13,018 nt of DNA from Dehalococcoidia bacterium (GTDB lineage Bacteria > Chloroflexota > Dehalococcoidia > Lucifugimonadales > SHYF01), in NCBI GenBank assembly GCA_009692985.1, contig SHYF01000034.1, positions 1 to 13,018 on the forward strand. The letters run 5' to 3'. Each line of letters opens with the position of its first letter. The stretch's first letter is position 1. Of the stretch, positions 8,701 to 13,018 are shown piece by piece. Position numbers and translations under genes: made by a program. The notes beneath the pieces are model-generated. The model made no database searches, was not told the DNA's origin, and worked only from the letters and a program-made list of their open reading frames with translations.

Positions 8701-8724
8701 TTGCATATGAAGGGCACGCTCCAT
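5704..8724 (-). CDS. FAD-linked 2-hydroxyacid dehydrogenase fused to Fe-S and CCG domains (YdiJ type)
   Basis: This 1006-residue fusion combines a GlcD-like flavin oxidase with a GlpC-like electron-transfer part; E. coli YdiJ, a D-2-hydroxyglutarate dehydrogenase, is 1018. It probably oxidises a D-2-hydroxyacid (hydroxyglutarate, lactate or glycolate). The FAD_binding_4 domain (about 50-280) has SRGGGTSLAGQ (84-94) and PTTSSRATVGGAIGNNSCG (147-165). The oxidase C-terminal domain (about 280-530) has YYGHASEGCLHIRP and GGSLSGEHGDG. The ferredoxin part has C569, C575, C584-PSY then HSTRGRANAL, and C629-x2-C632-x2-C635-x3-C639-P. Two CCG blocks follow: NPRCCGRP with CEPSC, then GHCHQK with DAGCCGMAGAFG. 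Residues about 737-767 are encoded by a repeat insertion and are not expected in homologues. The ATG at 8724 has a poor ribosome site; an ATG at 8706 is an alternative. The gene sits 13 bp downstream of the interrupted small gene. The exact substrate is unknown. Confidence 0.9.
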   Translation of the reverse strand: MERALHMQTQRDVYKRTSDTRALESELRNRISGEVRFDAYSRAMYSTDASIYQMEPVGVVIPRDADDVAAAISTCAKAGVAVLSRGGGTSLAGQTVNHAVVLDFSKYMRNVLDVNQEEWWVSAQPGITLDELNHHLRPHGLHFTPDPTTSSRATVGGAIGNNSCGAHSVVYGKTCDHVKELRVVLSDGQPAAFRPLTGAALEAKLVQQDLEGSIYRGVPRIAAEQRQEIERRYPKLRRRVSGYNLDLMLGDTADLTKLVVGSEGTLVAVTEAKLNLEPMPKMKALAVLHFRELVEAMEATVAVLGHAPSAVELVDRMIIQRSRESLGFARRITFVEGDPQALLVVEFFGESDQELRAKIEALKYDMQRRRLGYACVVATKPEEQANIWAIRTAGLGLLMGVKGDTKPLPFVEDTAVMPEKLPEYVRRFDEVVRSHGTQAAYYGHASEGCLHIRPLINIKQQDGLDKLVAIATDISDLVLEFGGSLSGEHGDGIVRGVWTEKMFGTALYNAFRELKRTFDPLGIMNPGKIVDCPPLTENLRLGPGYRATEPFTILDFSGDGGFARSVELCNGVGACRKTLGGTMCPSYMVTHEEEHSTRGRANALRSVLSGALPASEFTSKRLYDVMDLCLECKGCKGECPSNVDMAKMKYEFLSSYYKRHGMPLRSRMFAGIATLNRWGSRMGPLANAAVANPASRWLLDRFVGIDRRRRLPTLARQTFPQWYHMHTQVRKVQGTSVPAGGLGVSPRIENPPLRDGEGDTGGEVAFPLGQVVLFNDTFMNYSEPQVGQAAVELLETAGFMVLLANPRCCGRPMISKGMLEKAKENARYNVELLFPYAQAGVPIIGCEPSCLLTLRDEYPDLLRSPEAKAVADHSYLLDEFLMKLHREGQLVLRFKETPGKVLFQGHCHQKALAGSADSLAALRLIPGLQVEEVDAGCCGMAGAFGYEKEHYDISMAIGERQLFPVVRSASEARIAITGFSCRIQVRDGTGRCPEHVAEILRAAIEK
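6432..6508 (+). repeat. Dispersed double-hairpin repeat, copy 2, inside the dehydrogenase gene
   Basis: Hairpin A is TCCCCCTCTCCG (6449-6460) with CGGAGAGGGGGA (6464-6475), 12 pairs and a TCT loop. Hairpin B is CTGGGGG (6485-6491) with CCCCCAG (6495-6501) around ACA, then TCCCCC. The order and the hairpin B sequence equal those of copy 1. It is antisense to the host gene, stays in frame there, and encodes a Gly/Pro-rich stretch (VPAGGLGVSPRIENPPLRDG and a few more residues) in the linker before the first CCG domain. Confidence 0.85.
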
Positions 8725-8737
8725 TGCTATCTGGCTC

Positions 8738-9205
8738 TCATTGTGATGCAGGCGAATGCCGTACTGAACTCAGCAATTGCTCTATCTTCCTGATAGGGCC
8801 AACCATATTGAATTCCAGAATCAGTTGCATCCGTTTCGGTAAAGACTTCAACGGCACTGCGATGGGACCTTGTGCCCAACATGTCACTGTCACACGTGCA
8901 GACATCGGCTGCAATAAAATGTCTTCAAATGAAACCCTTTCCCAGGCTTGCCCACGATTTATGTCTGCTTGAGCTATGGATTTCTTCCAGAACCATAGGC
9001 GACGCTTTTCCCAATCAAGAGTCACTTGATTGATGCGTTCTACGCGGTCAGTTCTGTTATTGATAAATGTGATGTCGAGCCAGGTAAAGATGTGCGGATT
9101 GTCTTCATTGACAACAACTTAGGTTATTGGGCTACTATCCGCTATGTGAATTCCTGTCCGCCATGGGGAGGGCACATGGTTGGGGGCGTGAAATGTTATT
9201 TCCAT
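8738..9205 (-). pseudogene. Small unrecognised gene interrupted by an in-frame TAA
   Basis: I do not recognise the family. An ATG at 9205 has a good ribosome site (GGAG 6 nt upstream) and opens a frame that reads MEITFHAPNHVPSPWRTG and on to a TAA at 9119-9121 (codon 29). It then continues in the same frame for 126 sense codons to a TGA at 8738. The part after the TAA looks protein-like, with alternating hydrophobics and aromatic pairs: NPHIFTWLDITFINNRTDRV, then VTLDWEKRRLWFWKKSI, then LKSLPKRMQLILEF. It suggests a beta-rich domain of about 155 residues in total. The only start after the TAA is a GTG at 9025 without a ribosome site, and protein-like sequence begins well before it. The stop 13 bp before the dehydrogenase ATG suggests a former two-gene operon. 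It is more AT-rich than its neighbours. A sequencing error or a true nonsense mutation would both explain the TAA. Confidence 0.5.
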
Positions 9206-9241
9206 TTGCCGCTCCAATAACCAACGCCAGAATGTCCGTAT

Positions 9242-9255
9242 GAGCGGCACCGCTC
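9242..9255. other. Small perfect inverted repeat in the leader of the interrupted gene
   Basis: GAGCGG (9242-9247) and CCGCTC (9250-9255) flank a 2-nt centre, between the minus-strand promoter and the ATG at 9205. It could be an operator half-site pair or a leader hairpin. It has no T-run and its function is unknown. Confidence 0.3.
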
Positions 9256-9298
9256 CGATACCTGCTCGAACATAGGTCTGAGGTTCCATAACGCCTGT

Positions 9299-9326
9299 AT
9301 TCTAACCGCAGCGCATAAATATGCAA
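9299..9326 (-). promoter_or_regulatory. Candidate minus-strand promoter for the interrupted gene and dehydrogenase
   Basis: On the minus strand, TTGCAT (9326-9321) is followed after 16 bp by TAGAAT (9304-9299). The -10 box is good (5 of 6) and the -35 is only partial. It would give a leader of about 85-90 nt before the ATG at 9205. It lies back-to-back with the yebC promoter, with 10 bp between the two -35 boxes. Confidence 0.4.
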
Positions 9327-9336
9327 CACGCTCTCT

Positions 9337-9366
9337 TTGACCCTTCCGTTTCCACAGTGCTAGAAT
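9337..9366 (+). promoter_or_regulatory. Sigma-70-type promoter of the yebC operon
   Basis: TTGACC (9337-9342) is followed after 18 bp by TAGAAT (9361-9366), preceded by TGC, an extended -10 element. The start of transcription would fall near 9373, about 37 nt before the yebC ATG at 9410. This is the best promoter match in the window. Confidence 0.7.
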
Positions 9367-9409
9367 GAGTTGATTTCTTTCCAACAACGCCGTCCCGTGG
9401 ATAAAAGCT

Positions 9410-10171
9410 ATGTCAGGACACTCCAAATGGTCCAACATCAAACGTTCCAAAGGGGCCAACGACGCCCGCAGGAGCCAGATTTTCACAAAGCTGGCTAGAG
9501 AGGTCACCGTGGCCGCCCGCCAGGGCGGCGCAGACCCAGAAATGAACGTGCGCCTACGTCTGGCCATCCAGAAGGCCAGGGACCAGAACATGCCTACTGA
9601 CAACGTGGAGCGCGCCATCAAACGTGGTACGGGGCCGGGCGATGGCGCCCACACAGCTATGGCAGAGGTGCTCTATGAAGGATACGGGCCAGGCGGTGCG
9701 GCCATCTTCTTGGAGGCTTTCACGGACAACCCCACACGCACCGTGTCGGAGCTTCGAAATGCCTTTACCCGCGGCGGCGGCAATCTGGGCGAGCGCGGGT
9801 CCGTTGCGTGGATCTTCGAGTCCAAGGGAATTGTGGTGGTGGATGCCTCTCCGGCGCAGGCGGAGGAGCTGGCACTCACGGCCATTGACGCCGGCGCCGA
9901 CGATTTCGACATAGAAGGCAGAACCCTGGAGATCCGGACATCTATAGGGACATTTGAGCAGGTGCGCAAAGCTATAGAGAAGGCCGGTGGCGCCATATCA
10001 AGGGCCGAGCTTTCCATGGTGCCCAAGACCACCTTGTCCCTGGATGTCAAACGCGCAACCCAGACAATGCACCTCATGGACCGGCTGGAGGAGCTGGACG
10101 ACGTCCAGCGCGTCTATACCAACGCTGATTTCCCGGACGAGGCGCTGGAGGAGTACCAAAAGGCAAGCTAG
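9410..10171 (+). CDS. yebC: YebC/PmpR (TACO1) family protein
   Basis: A cytosolic protein of 253 residues, of normal family length. Members are described as transcription regulators (PmpR) and, more recently, as ribosome-associated factors that help translate proline-rich stretches. The N-terminus MSGHSKWSNIKRSKGANDAR is the family signature; the usual form has KHKKA where this has KRSKGA. Other conserved blocks are FTKLAREVTVAARQGGADP, NVRLRLAIQKARDQNMP, ERAIKRGTG, YEGYGPGGAAIFLEAFTDNP and GGNLGERGSVAWIF. The start is clear from alignment to the family, although the ribosome site is weak (GGAT 8 nt upstream). It heads the yebC-ruvC-ruvA order known from many bacteria, here with a repeat element between yebC and ruvC. 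Confidence 0.97.
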   Translation: MSGHSKWSNIKRSKGANDARRSQIFTKLAREVTVAARQGGADPEMNVRLRLAIQKARDQNMPTDNVERAIKRGTGPGDGAHTAMAEVLYEGYGPGGAAIFLEAFTDNPTRTVSELRNAFTRGGGNLGERGSVAWIFESKGIVVVDASPAQAEELALTAIDAGADDFDIEGRTLEIRTSIGTFEQVRKAIEKAGGAISRAELSMVPKTTLSLDVKRATQTMHLMDRLEELDDVQRVYTNADFPDEALEEYQKAS

Positions 10172-10205
10172 GTAACTCGTCTTGCAGGCTTGGCAGGTTG
10201 ATGAA

Positions 10206-10327
10206 AAACGCCTTCGACCATTCACCTTGCCTCCTTCCTCGCAGGAAGGGGGTAGAAGAGAAAATAACTGGGGGGGATACCCCAGTTCCCCCACCAAGGG
10301 GGCTTCGCCCGCCTGGACTCCCCAAAA
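10206..10327 (+). repeat. Dispersed hairpin repeat, copy 3, between yebC and ruvC
   Basis: Hairpin A is CCTCCTTCCT (10230-10239) with AGGAAGGGGG (10243-10252), 10 pairs with one T-G. Hairpin B is CTGGGG (10268-10273) with CCCCAG (10280-10285). A third, imperfect hairpin C (CCAAGGGGGC, TTC, GCCCGCCTGG; 10294-10316) and GGACTCCCC follow. The left flank CCTTCGACCAT and hairpin C match copy 4 in inverted orientation, so the full element is about 120 bp. It fills most of the 191-bp yebC-ruvC gap. Confidence 0.8.
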
Positions 10328-10362
10328 CCAGATGTCACGATATTATCGTAAGCAAGTATTAG

Positions 10363-10911
10363 ATGGGTGAAAAAGCCATTGCTCGTATTCTAGGCATAGA
10401 CCCAGGCACAATCCAGATGGGCTACGGCCTGATAGAGGCCAGCGAGTCGGATGAACCCAAGGTGATGGCCTGGGGCGTCATCACAGCCAGCTCCCGCCTT
10501 CCACTGGGAGAGCGTTTACACCATATGTACTTGGAGCTGTTGGAGCTTGCAGCTCGGCATACTCCCAGCGAGATGGCTGTTGAAGAGCCTTTCGTGGCCA
10601 AGAATGCCAGGACAGCCATGGCTGTAGGCCAGGCCCAGGGCGTGGCCCTCATGGCTGCCGCCGCTCGCGGCATAACGGCCGTCAGGTATACACCCACACA
10701 GGTGAAACACGCCGTGACAGGCTACGGCGGCGCCTCCAAGGAGCAGGTCCAGCAGGCCTTGGTGTTGCACTTGCGACTGGATGCCATCCCCGAGCCTGAG
10801 GATGCCGCCGATGCCCTAGCCGTAGCCTTGTGTCACTGCCAGGCTCTTAGAACTGCTACTTTGGTGGAGTCCGGGAACCCATATGATCACCTCAGTTCAC
10901 GGAATACTTGA
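10363..10911 (+). CDS. ruvC: Holliday junction resolvase RuvC
   Basis: This endonuclease cuts Holliday junctions symmetrically during recombinational repair, acting on the RuvAB-DNA complex. It has 182 residues (E. coli 173). The four acidic catalytic residues are visible: D13 in LGIDPGT, E74 in MAVEEPFVAKN, and D147 and D150 in EPEDAADALAVALCH. The conserved VGQAQGVALMAAA and TPTQVKHAVTGYGGASKEQV blocks are present. The ATG at 10363 is the first start of the frame and gives a seven-residue lead before ARILGIDPG; the ribosome site is poor. Its 3' end overlaps ruvA by 29 nt, so translation of the two is probably coupled. Confidence 0.97.
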   Translation: MGEKAIARILGIDPGTIQMGYGLIEASESDEPKVMAWGVITASSRLPLGERLHHMYLELLELAARHTPSEMAVEEPFVAKNARTAMAVGQAQGVALMAAAARGITAVRYTPTQVKHAVTGYGGASKEQVQQALVLHLRLDAIPEPEDAADALAVALCHCQALRTATLVESGNPYDHLSSRNT

Positions 10912-11467
10912 GTCCATGGGCGCTGACCACGTGGTCGTCCGGGTGGGCGGCATCGGCCTTCAGGTGTACGTACCAGGCCCGGTGACTGAGACACTGGGAG
11001 CCGTGGGCCAGCAGGTCACGTTGTACACCATCTTTCTGCTTCGCGACGAGGTCCCGATGCTGTTTGGGTTCCCCACATTGCAAGGCAAGCGTCTATTCGA
11101 CCTGCTCCTGGGAGTCAGTGGCGTGGGGCCGCGACTCGCCATGGGCATCCTATCGGCCTTCGCCCCGGACGAGGCTGCCATAGCCATCGCCTCCGGCAAC
11201 ACCGATGCTCTATCGTCCGTGCGCGGCATCGGCAAACGGACGGCAGCCCGGGTTGTTGTGGACTTGCAGGCCAAGCTGCAGAAGGAGTGGGAAGCCGCGG
11301 CTCCTGCAGCAGCAGGGGACACTCATGGAGACGTTGCCGCCGCGCTCCAGGCGCTGGGCTACTCCACCCCAGAGGTGCGAAAGGCAATAGCGGCCCTGGG
11401 GGACGAGGCCGGGCTTTCCCTTGAGGAGCAGGTCCGCCACGCCTTGCAGCAGCTGGCCAAGGAGTGA
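10883..11467 (+). CDS. ruvA: Holliday junction DNA-binding protein RuvA
   Basis: RuvA binds four-way junctions as a tetramer and loads the RuvB motor. The protein has 194 residues (E. coli 203). The N-terminal OB domain begins MITSVHGILESMGADHVVVR, which matches the family from residue 1 and so supports the ATG at 10883 despite the 29-nt overlap with ruvC. The acidic pin is present as D55-E56 in FLLRDEVPMLFGF. The two helix-hairpin-helix motifs are LLLGVSGVGPRLAMGIL (74-90) and LSSVRGIGKRTAARVVVDL (110-128). The short C-terminal RuvB-binding domain is DVAAALQALGYSTPEVRKAI (150-169). No ruvB follows: the next gene is a methyltransferase. Confidence 0.97.
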   Translation: MITSVHGILESMGADHVVVRVGGIGLQVYVPGPVTETLGAVGQQVTLYTIFLLRDEVPMLFGFPTLQGKRLFDLLLGVSGVGPRLAMGILSAFAPDEAAIAIASGNTDALSSVRGIGKRTAARVVVDLQAKLQKEWEAAAPAAAGDTHGDVAAALQALGYSTPEVRKAIAALGDEAGLSLEEQVRHALQQLAKE

Positions 11468-11474
11468 TGGGCAA

Positions 11475-12248
11475 ATGAGCTCCTATGGCGACTCCTGGGC
11501 GGACATCTACGACATGGCGCACAGCGCCGTTACCGAAGATATTTCCCTCTGGGTGGAGGAGGCGAAGGCCTCGGCCGGTCCTGTTCTGGAGCTGGGATGC
11601 GGGACTGGCCGGGTGGCTGTACCCATCGCCCAGGCGGGCATAAGACTGGTGGGACTGGACAGCTCCGCCGCCATGCTAAGACTGGCCCGGGCCAAGGCCA
11701 GGAAGCTACGGCTGGGCGCTGACCGGCTGCGGTTTGTCCGTGGAGACATGCGAGAGCTTTCCCTGGGACAGCGATTTCCCCTGGTTATCATTCCATTCAG
11801 GTCGTTCCAGTTCCTTCTCTCCGTGGCCGACCAGTGCCAGTCCCTGGACGCCATCAGGAGGCACCTGACGCCTGGCGGACGGCTTGTCATGAGCCTCTTC
11901 GTCCCAGACCTGGAGAGGCTCACCAGACATCCGTCCATTCCTCTGTACGACGGGGAAATAACCTATCCCATCACCGGGCACCGACTCCTGTTTTGGTACC
12001 AGAACAGCTACGACAACTTTAACCAGATAGTGACCGTGCGTACCATCATCGAAGAGGTGGATGGGCAGGGAGACGTAGTACGCAAGACCTATCGCGACTA
12101 CCAGATACGCTACTCTTACCGATTCGAGGTGCAGCACCTGCTGGCGGCCTGCGGCTACGATGTGGTGGATGTGTACGGCTCGTTTGATCGAGAGCCGCTG
12201 AGCGAGTCCAGCGCGGAGATGATATGGGTGGCCACGCCCGCCGACTAG
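11475..12248 (+). CDS. Class I SAM-dependent methyltransferase
   Basis: A 257-residue Rossmann-fold methyltransferase of unknown substrate. Motif I is VLELGCGTGRVAVP (37-50), the acidic residue ending strand 2 is D62 in LVGLDSSAAML, motif II region is FVRGDMREL (87-95), and LTPGGRLVMSLF (131-142) follows motif III. The C-terminal part (about 155-257) is strand-rich, as in small-molecule methyltransferases. The ATG at 11475 is chosen because AGGAG at 11460-11464 precedes it by 10 nt and the protein then starts SSYGDSWADIYD, a usual beginning (Y-x-x-x-AxxYD) for this family; an upstream in-frame start would lie inside ruvA. It is 7 nt after the ruvA stop, so probably in the same operon, where ruvB is often found in other bacteria. 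Confidence 0.9.
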   Translation: MSSYGDSWADIYDMAHSAVTEDISLWVEEAKASAGPVLELGCGTGRVAVPIAQAGIRLVGLDSSAAMLRLARAKARKLRLGADRLRFVRGDMRELSLGQRFPLVIIPFRSFQFLLSVADQCQSLDAIRRHLTPGGRLVMSLFVPDLERLTRHPSIPLYDGEITYPITGHRLLFWYQNSYDNFNQIVTVRTIIEEVDGQGDVVRKTYRDYQIRYSYRFEVQHLLAACGYDVVDVYGSFDREPLSESSAEMIWVATPAD

Positions 12249-12375
12249 CAGGCTGCCGAAAAAGAGGGAGTCCAAAGGGGCGAAGCCCCTTTGGTGGGAG
12301 TCTGGGGGTATCCCCCAGATATACTTCTTGCCCCCTTCCTGGCCAGGAATGGGGCAAGGGGGATGGTCGTAGGAG
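12249..12375 (-). repeat. Dispersed hairpin repeat, copy 4 (inverted)
   Basis: Read on the plus strand the element is reversed. Hairpin C is CCAAAGGGGC (12272-12281) with GCCCCTTTGG (12285-12294), 10 perfect pairs. Hairpin B is TCTGGGGG (12301-12308) with CCCCCAGA (12312-12319). Hairpin A is TTGCCCC-C-TTCCTGG (12328-12342) with CCAGGAA-T-GGGGCAA (12343-12357), one mismatch. It starts directly after the methyltransferase stop and could also end transcription, but no T-run follows hairpin C on the plus strand. Confidence 0.85.
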
Positions 12376-12610
12376 TTTTCCCGCAGCCAAATAGGCTGGT
12401 TCAATGCGCTTTTGGCATGGAATAGTCACAGCCGCTCATTTGCTTCCCTTCGGCTCCGCTCAGGGTAAACTACGCTCAGGAGGAGCGGAAATAGCCAACC
12501 AGCCCCGAAGGCCGCTCGCATCGTCTTCCTGCCCCTGCGCGGCAATGGCAGGCTCGCCCATGACTTTGCCGAATGGGACGAGCGGAGCGCGGTCCAAGTT
12601 GTAAACAGAG
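12376..12610. repeat. Gene-free stretch with a short GCTCAGG-type repeat
   Basis: No gene is supported here. At 12446-12481 lies CCCTTCGGCTCCGCTCAGGG, closely followed by a second CGCTCAGGA, and CCGCTC (12432-12437) is complementary to GAGCGG (12483-12488). In my experience such CCTTCGGCTCCGCTCAGG sequences are dispersed in many bacterial genomes, but only this one is seen in the window. The plus-strand 66-codon frame across it has a composition and a peptide that look like repeat translation. The rest of the stretch shows nothing. Confidence 0.4.
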
Positions 12611-12636
12611 CTGAATAGCTTCTAGAAGCTATTCAG
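12611..12636. promoter_or_regulatory. Perfect 26-bp palindrome upstream of the lyase gene (probable operator)
   Basis: CTGAATAGCTTCT (12611-12623) is followed directly by its exact reverse complement AGAAGCTATTCAG (12624-12636), with no spacer. It ends 2 bp before a TATAAT and covers the position of the -35 box. That geometry suits a dimeric repressor or activator of the lyase gene. An RNA hairpin would need an unpaired loop of at least a few bases. No T-run follows. Confidence 0.6.
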
Positions 12637-12638
12637 AC

Positions 12639-12644
12639 TATAAT
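12639..12644 (+). promoter_or_regulatory. Consensus -10 box of the lyase gene
   Basis: TATAAT is a perfect -10 hexamer 27 nt upstream of the GTG at 12671. No good -35 is found 16-18 bp upstream; that place is taken by the palindrome, which suggests activator-dependent or operator-controlled transcription. The leader would be only about 20 nt. Confidence 0.55.
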
Positions 12645-12670
12645 CTTGCAATAGCTCCCAGGAGGTTGAT

Positions 12671-13018
12671 GTGGACCTGTTCCGTAGCCTGCTATTTGTC
12701 CCGGGGAACCGGCAGGATATGCTGGCCAAAGCCGCCACCCTGCCAGCCGATGCGTTGGTCCCAGATATGGAGGACTCTATCCCGGACAAGGAAAAGCAAC
12801 ACGCCCGCCAGGTGATCCGTGAGGGGGTGAAGGCCCTAGCGCAGCAGGGACAGACAGTCATACCCCGCATCAACGCACTGAACACGGGCCTGGCCAAAGA
12901 AGACCTGGCAGCCGTGGTGTGCGCCCAGGTGTACGGCGTCACAGTTGGTAAGATTGACTCGCCCTGGGAGATCCGCCAGCTCTGCGACCTGCTGGACGGG
13001 CTGGAGCGCCAGGCCGAC
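12671..13018 (+). CDS. CitE-like / HpcH-HpaI family CoA-ester lyase, N-terminal part (runs off right edge)
   Basis: Enzymes of this TIM-barrel family cleave or form C-C bonds in CoA thioesters such as malyl-, citramalyl- or citryl-CoA, using a divalent metal. 116 residues are visible. The protein opens with RSLLFVPGNRQDMLAKA (5-21), the family start motif. ADALVPDMEDSIPDKEK (26-42) carries the usual LDLEDAV-type metal-site block with E34 and D35. IPRINAL (64-70) supplies the conserved Arg, and TVGKIDSPWEI (91-101) corresponds to the usual PKVES block. The start is a GTG at 12671 with AGGAGG at 12660-12665. The ATG at 12669 overlaps it in another frame and leads to no similar protein. The substrate cannot be told from this part; a link to glyoxylate metabolism through malyl-CoA is only a possibility. 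Confidence 0.88.
   Translation, partial: MDLFRSLLFVPGNRQDMLAKAATLPADALVPDMEDSIPDKEKQHARQVIREGVKALAQQGQTVIPRINALNTGLAKEDLAAVVCAQVYGVTVGKIDSPWEIRQLCDLLDGLERQAD

Noticed and set aside
8738-9025. A functional 95-residue gene starting at GTG 9025
   Set aside because: It has no ribosome site, and protein-like sequence in the same frame extends well upstream to an ATG with a good site, interrupted by a TAA; a broken gene explains this better.
12272-12294. Hairpin C of repeat copy 4 as the terminator of the ruv/methyltransferase operon
   Set aside because: The stem is strong but no T-run follows on the plus strand, and the hairpin is part of a dispersed repeat; a secondary terminator role stays possible.
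2050-12375. The repeats as a CRISPR array
   Set aside because: Copies are kilobases apart, inverted and internally palindromic, with no regular spacers and no cas genes.
12404-12604. A 66-codon plus-strand ORF
   Set aside because: It has no ribosome site, contains translated GCTCAGG-type repeat (PFGSAQGKLRSG) and has no domain-like sequence.

Overview
The window looks like a piece of a free-living bacterial chromosome with fairly GC-rich coding sequence. It is assembled from housekeeping DNA-repair genes and accessory carbon-metabolism genes. The flavour of several proteins (an OFA-type MFS permease, a GlcD/GlpC-fused FAD and Fe-S dehydrogenase, a CitE-like lyase with a VPDMEDS motif) and the dispersed GC-rich palindromic repeats suggest a Chloroflexota-like lineage such as Dehalococcoidia/SAR202. 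That placement is an inference from general resemblance; no rRNA marker is present.

Layout from left to right. (1) At 1-404, minus strand, is the N-terminal part of an MFS permease running off the left edge. (2) At 592-879 is a small plus-strand gene that ordinary ORF calling would cut short. It has a perfect 12-nt Shine-Dalgarno sequence and encodes an Rdx/SelW-family protein with the redox motif C-L-G-U, where U is an in-frame UGA. A bacterial-type SECIS hairpin follows the UGA at 659-676, and a textbook intrinsic terminator closes the unit at 909-946. This is the most notable object in the window. (3) At 1128-1904, minus strand, is a hydroxypyruvate isomerase (hyi). (4) At 2174-5674 is mfd, the transcription-repair coupling factor. 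It converges on (5) 5704-8724, minus strand, a 1006-aa FAD-linked oxidase fused to ferredoxin and CCG domains (YdiJ/D-2-hydroxyacid dehydrogenase type). (6) At 8738-9205, minus strand, just upstream of the dehydrogenase, is a small unrecognised gene interrupted by an in-frame TAA. (7) A compact divergent promoter region at 9299-9366 separates it from (8) yebC, ruvC, ruvA and a class I methyltransferase (9410-12248). (9) At the right edge a CitE-like/HpcH-HpaI family lyase starts at 12671, behind a perfect 26-bp palindrome and a TATAAT box.

A family of GC-rich double- or triple-hairpin repeats occurs four times: 2050-2130, 6432-6508, 10206-10327 and 12249-12375. Three copies are intergenic. 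The fourth lies in frame inside the dehydrogenase and adds about 31 residues to an interdomain linker.

Functionally, mfd, yebC, ruvC and ruvA are genome maintenance or translation genes. hyi, the 2-hydroxyacid-type dehydrogenase, the lyase and the permease are compatible with small organic acid metabolism around glyoxylate, but they are not in one operon and their substrates are not proven. The selenoprotein implies that the organism carries selA, selB, selC and selD elsewhere; none is visible here.
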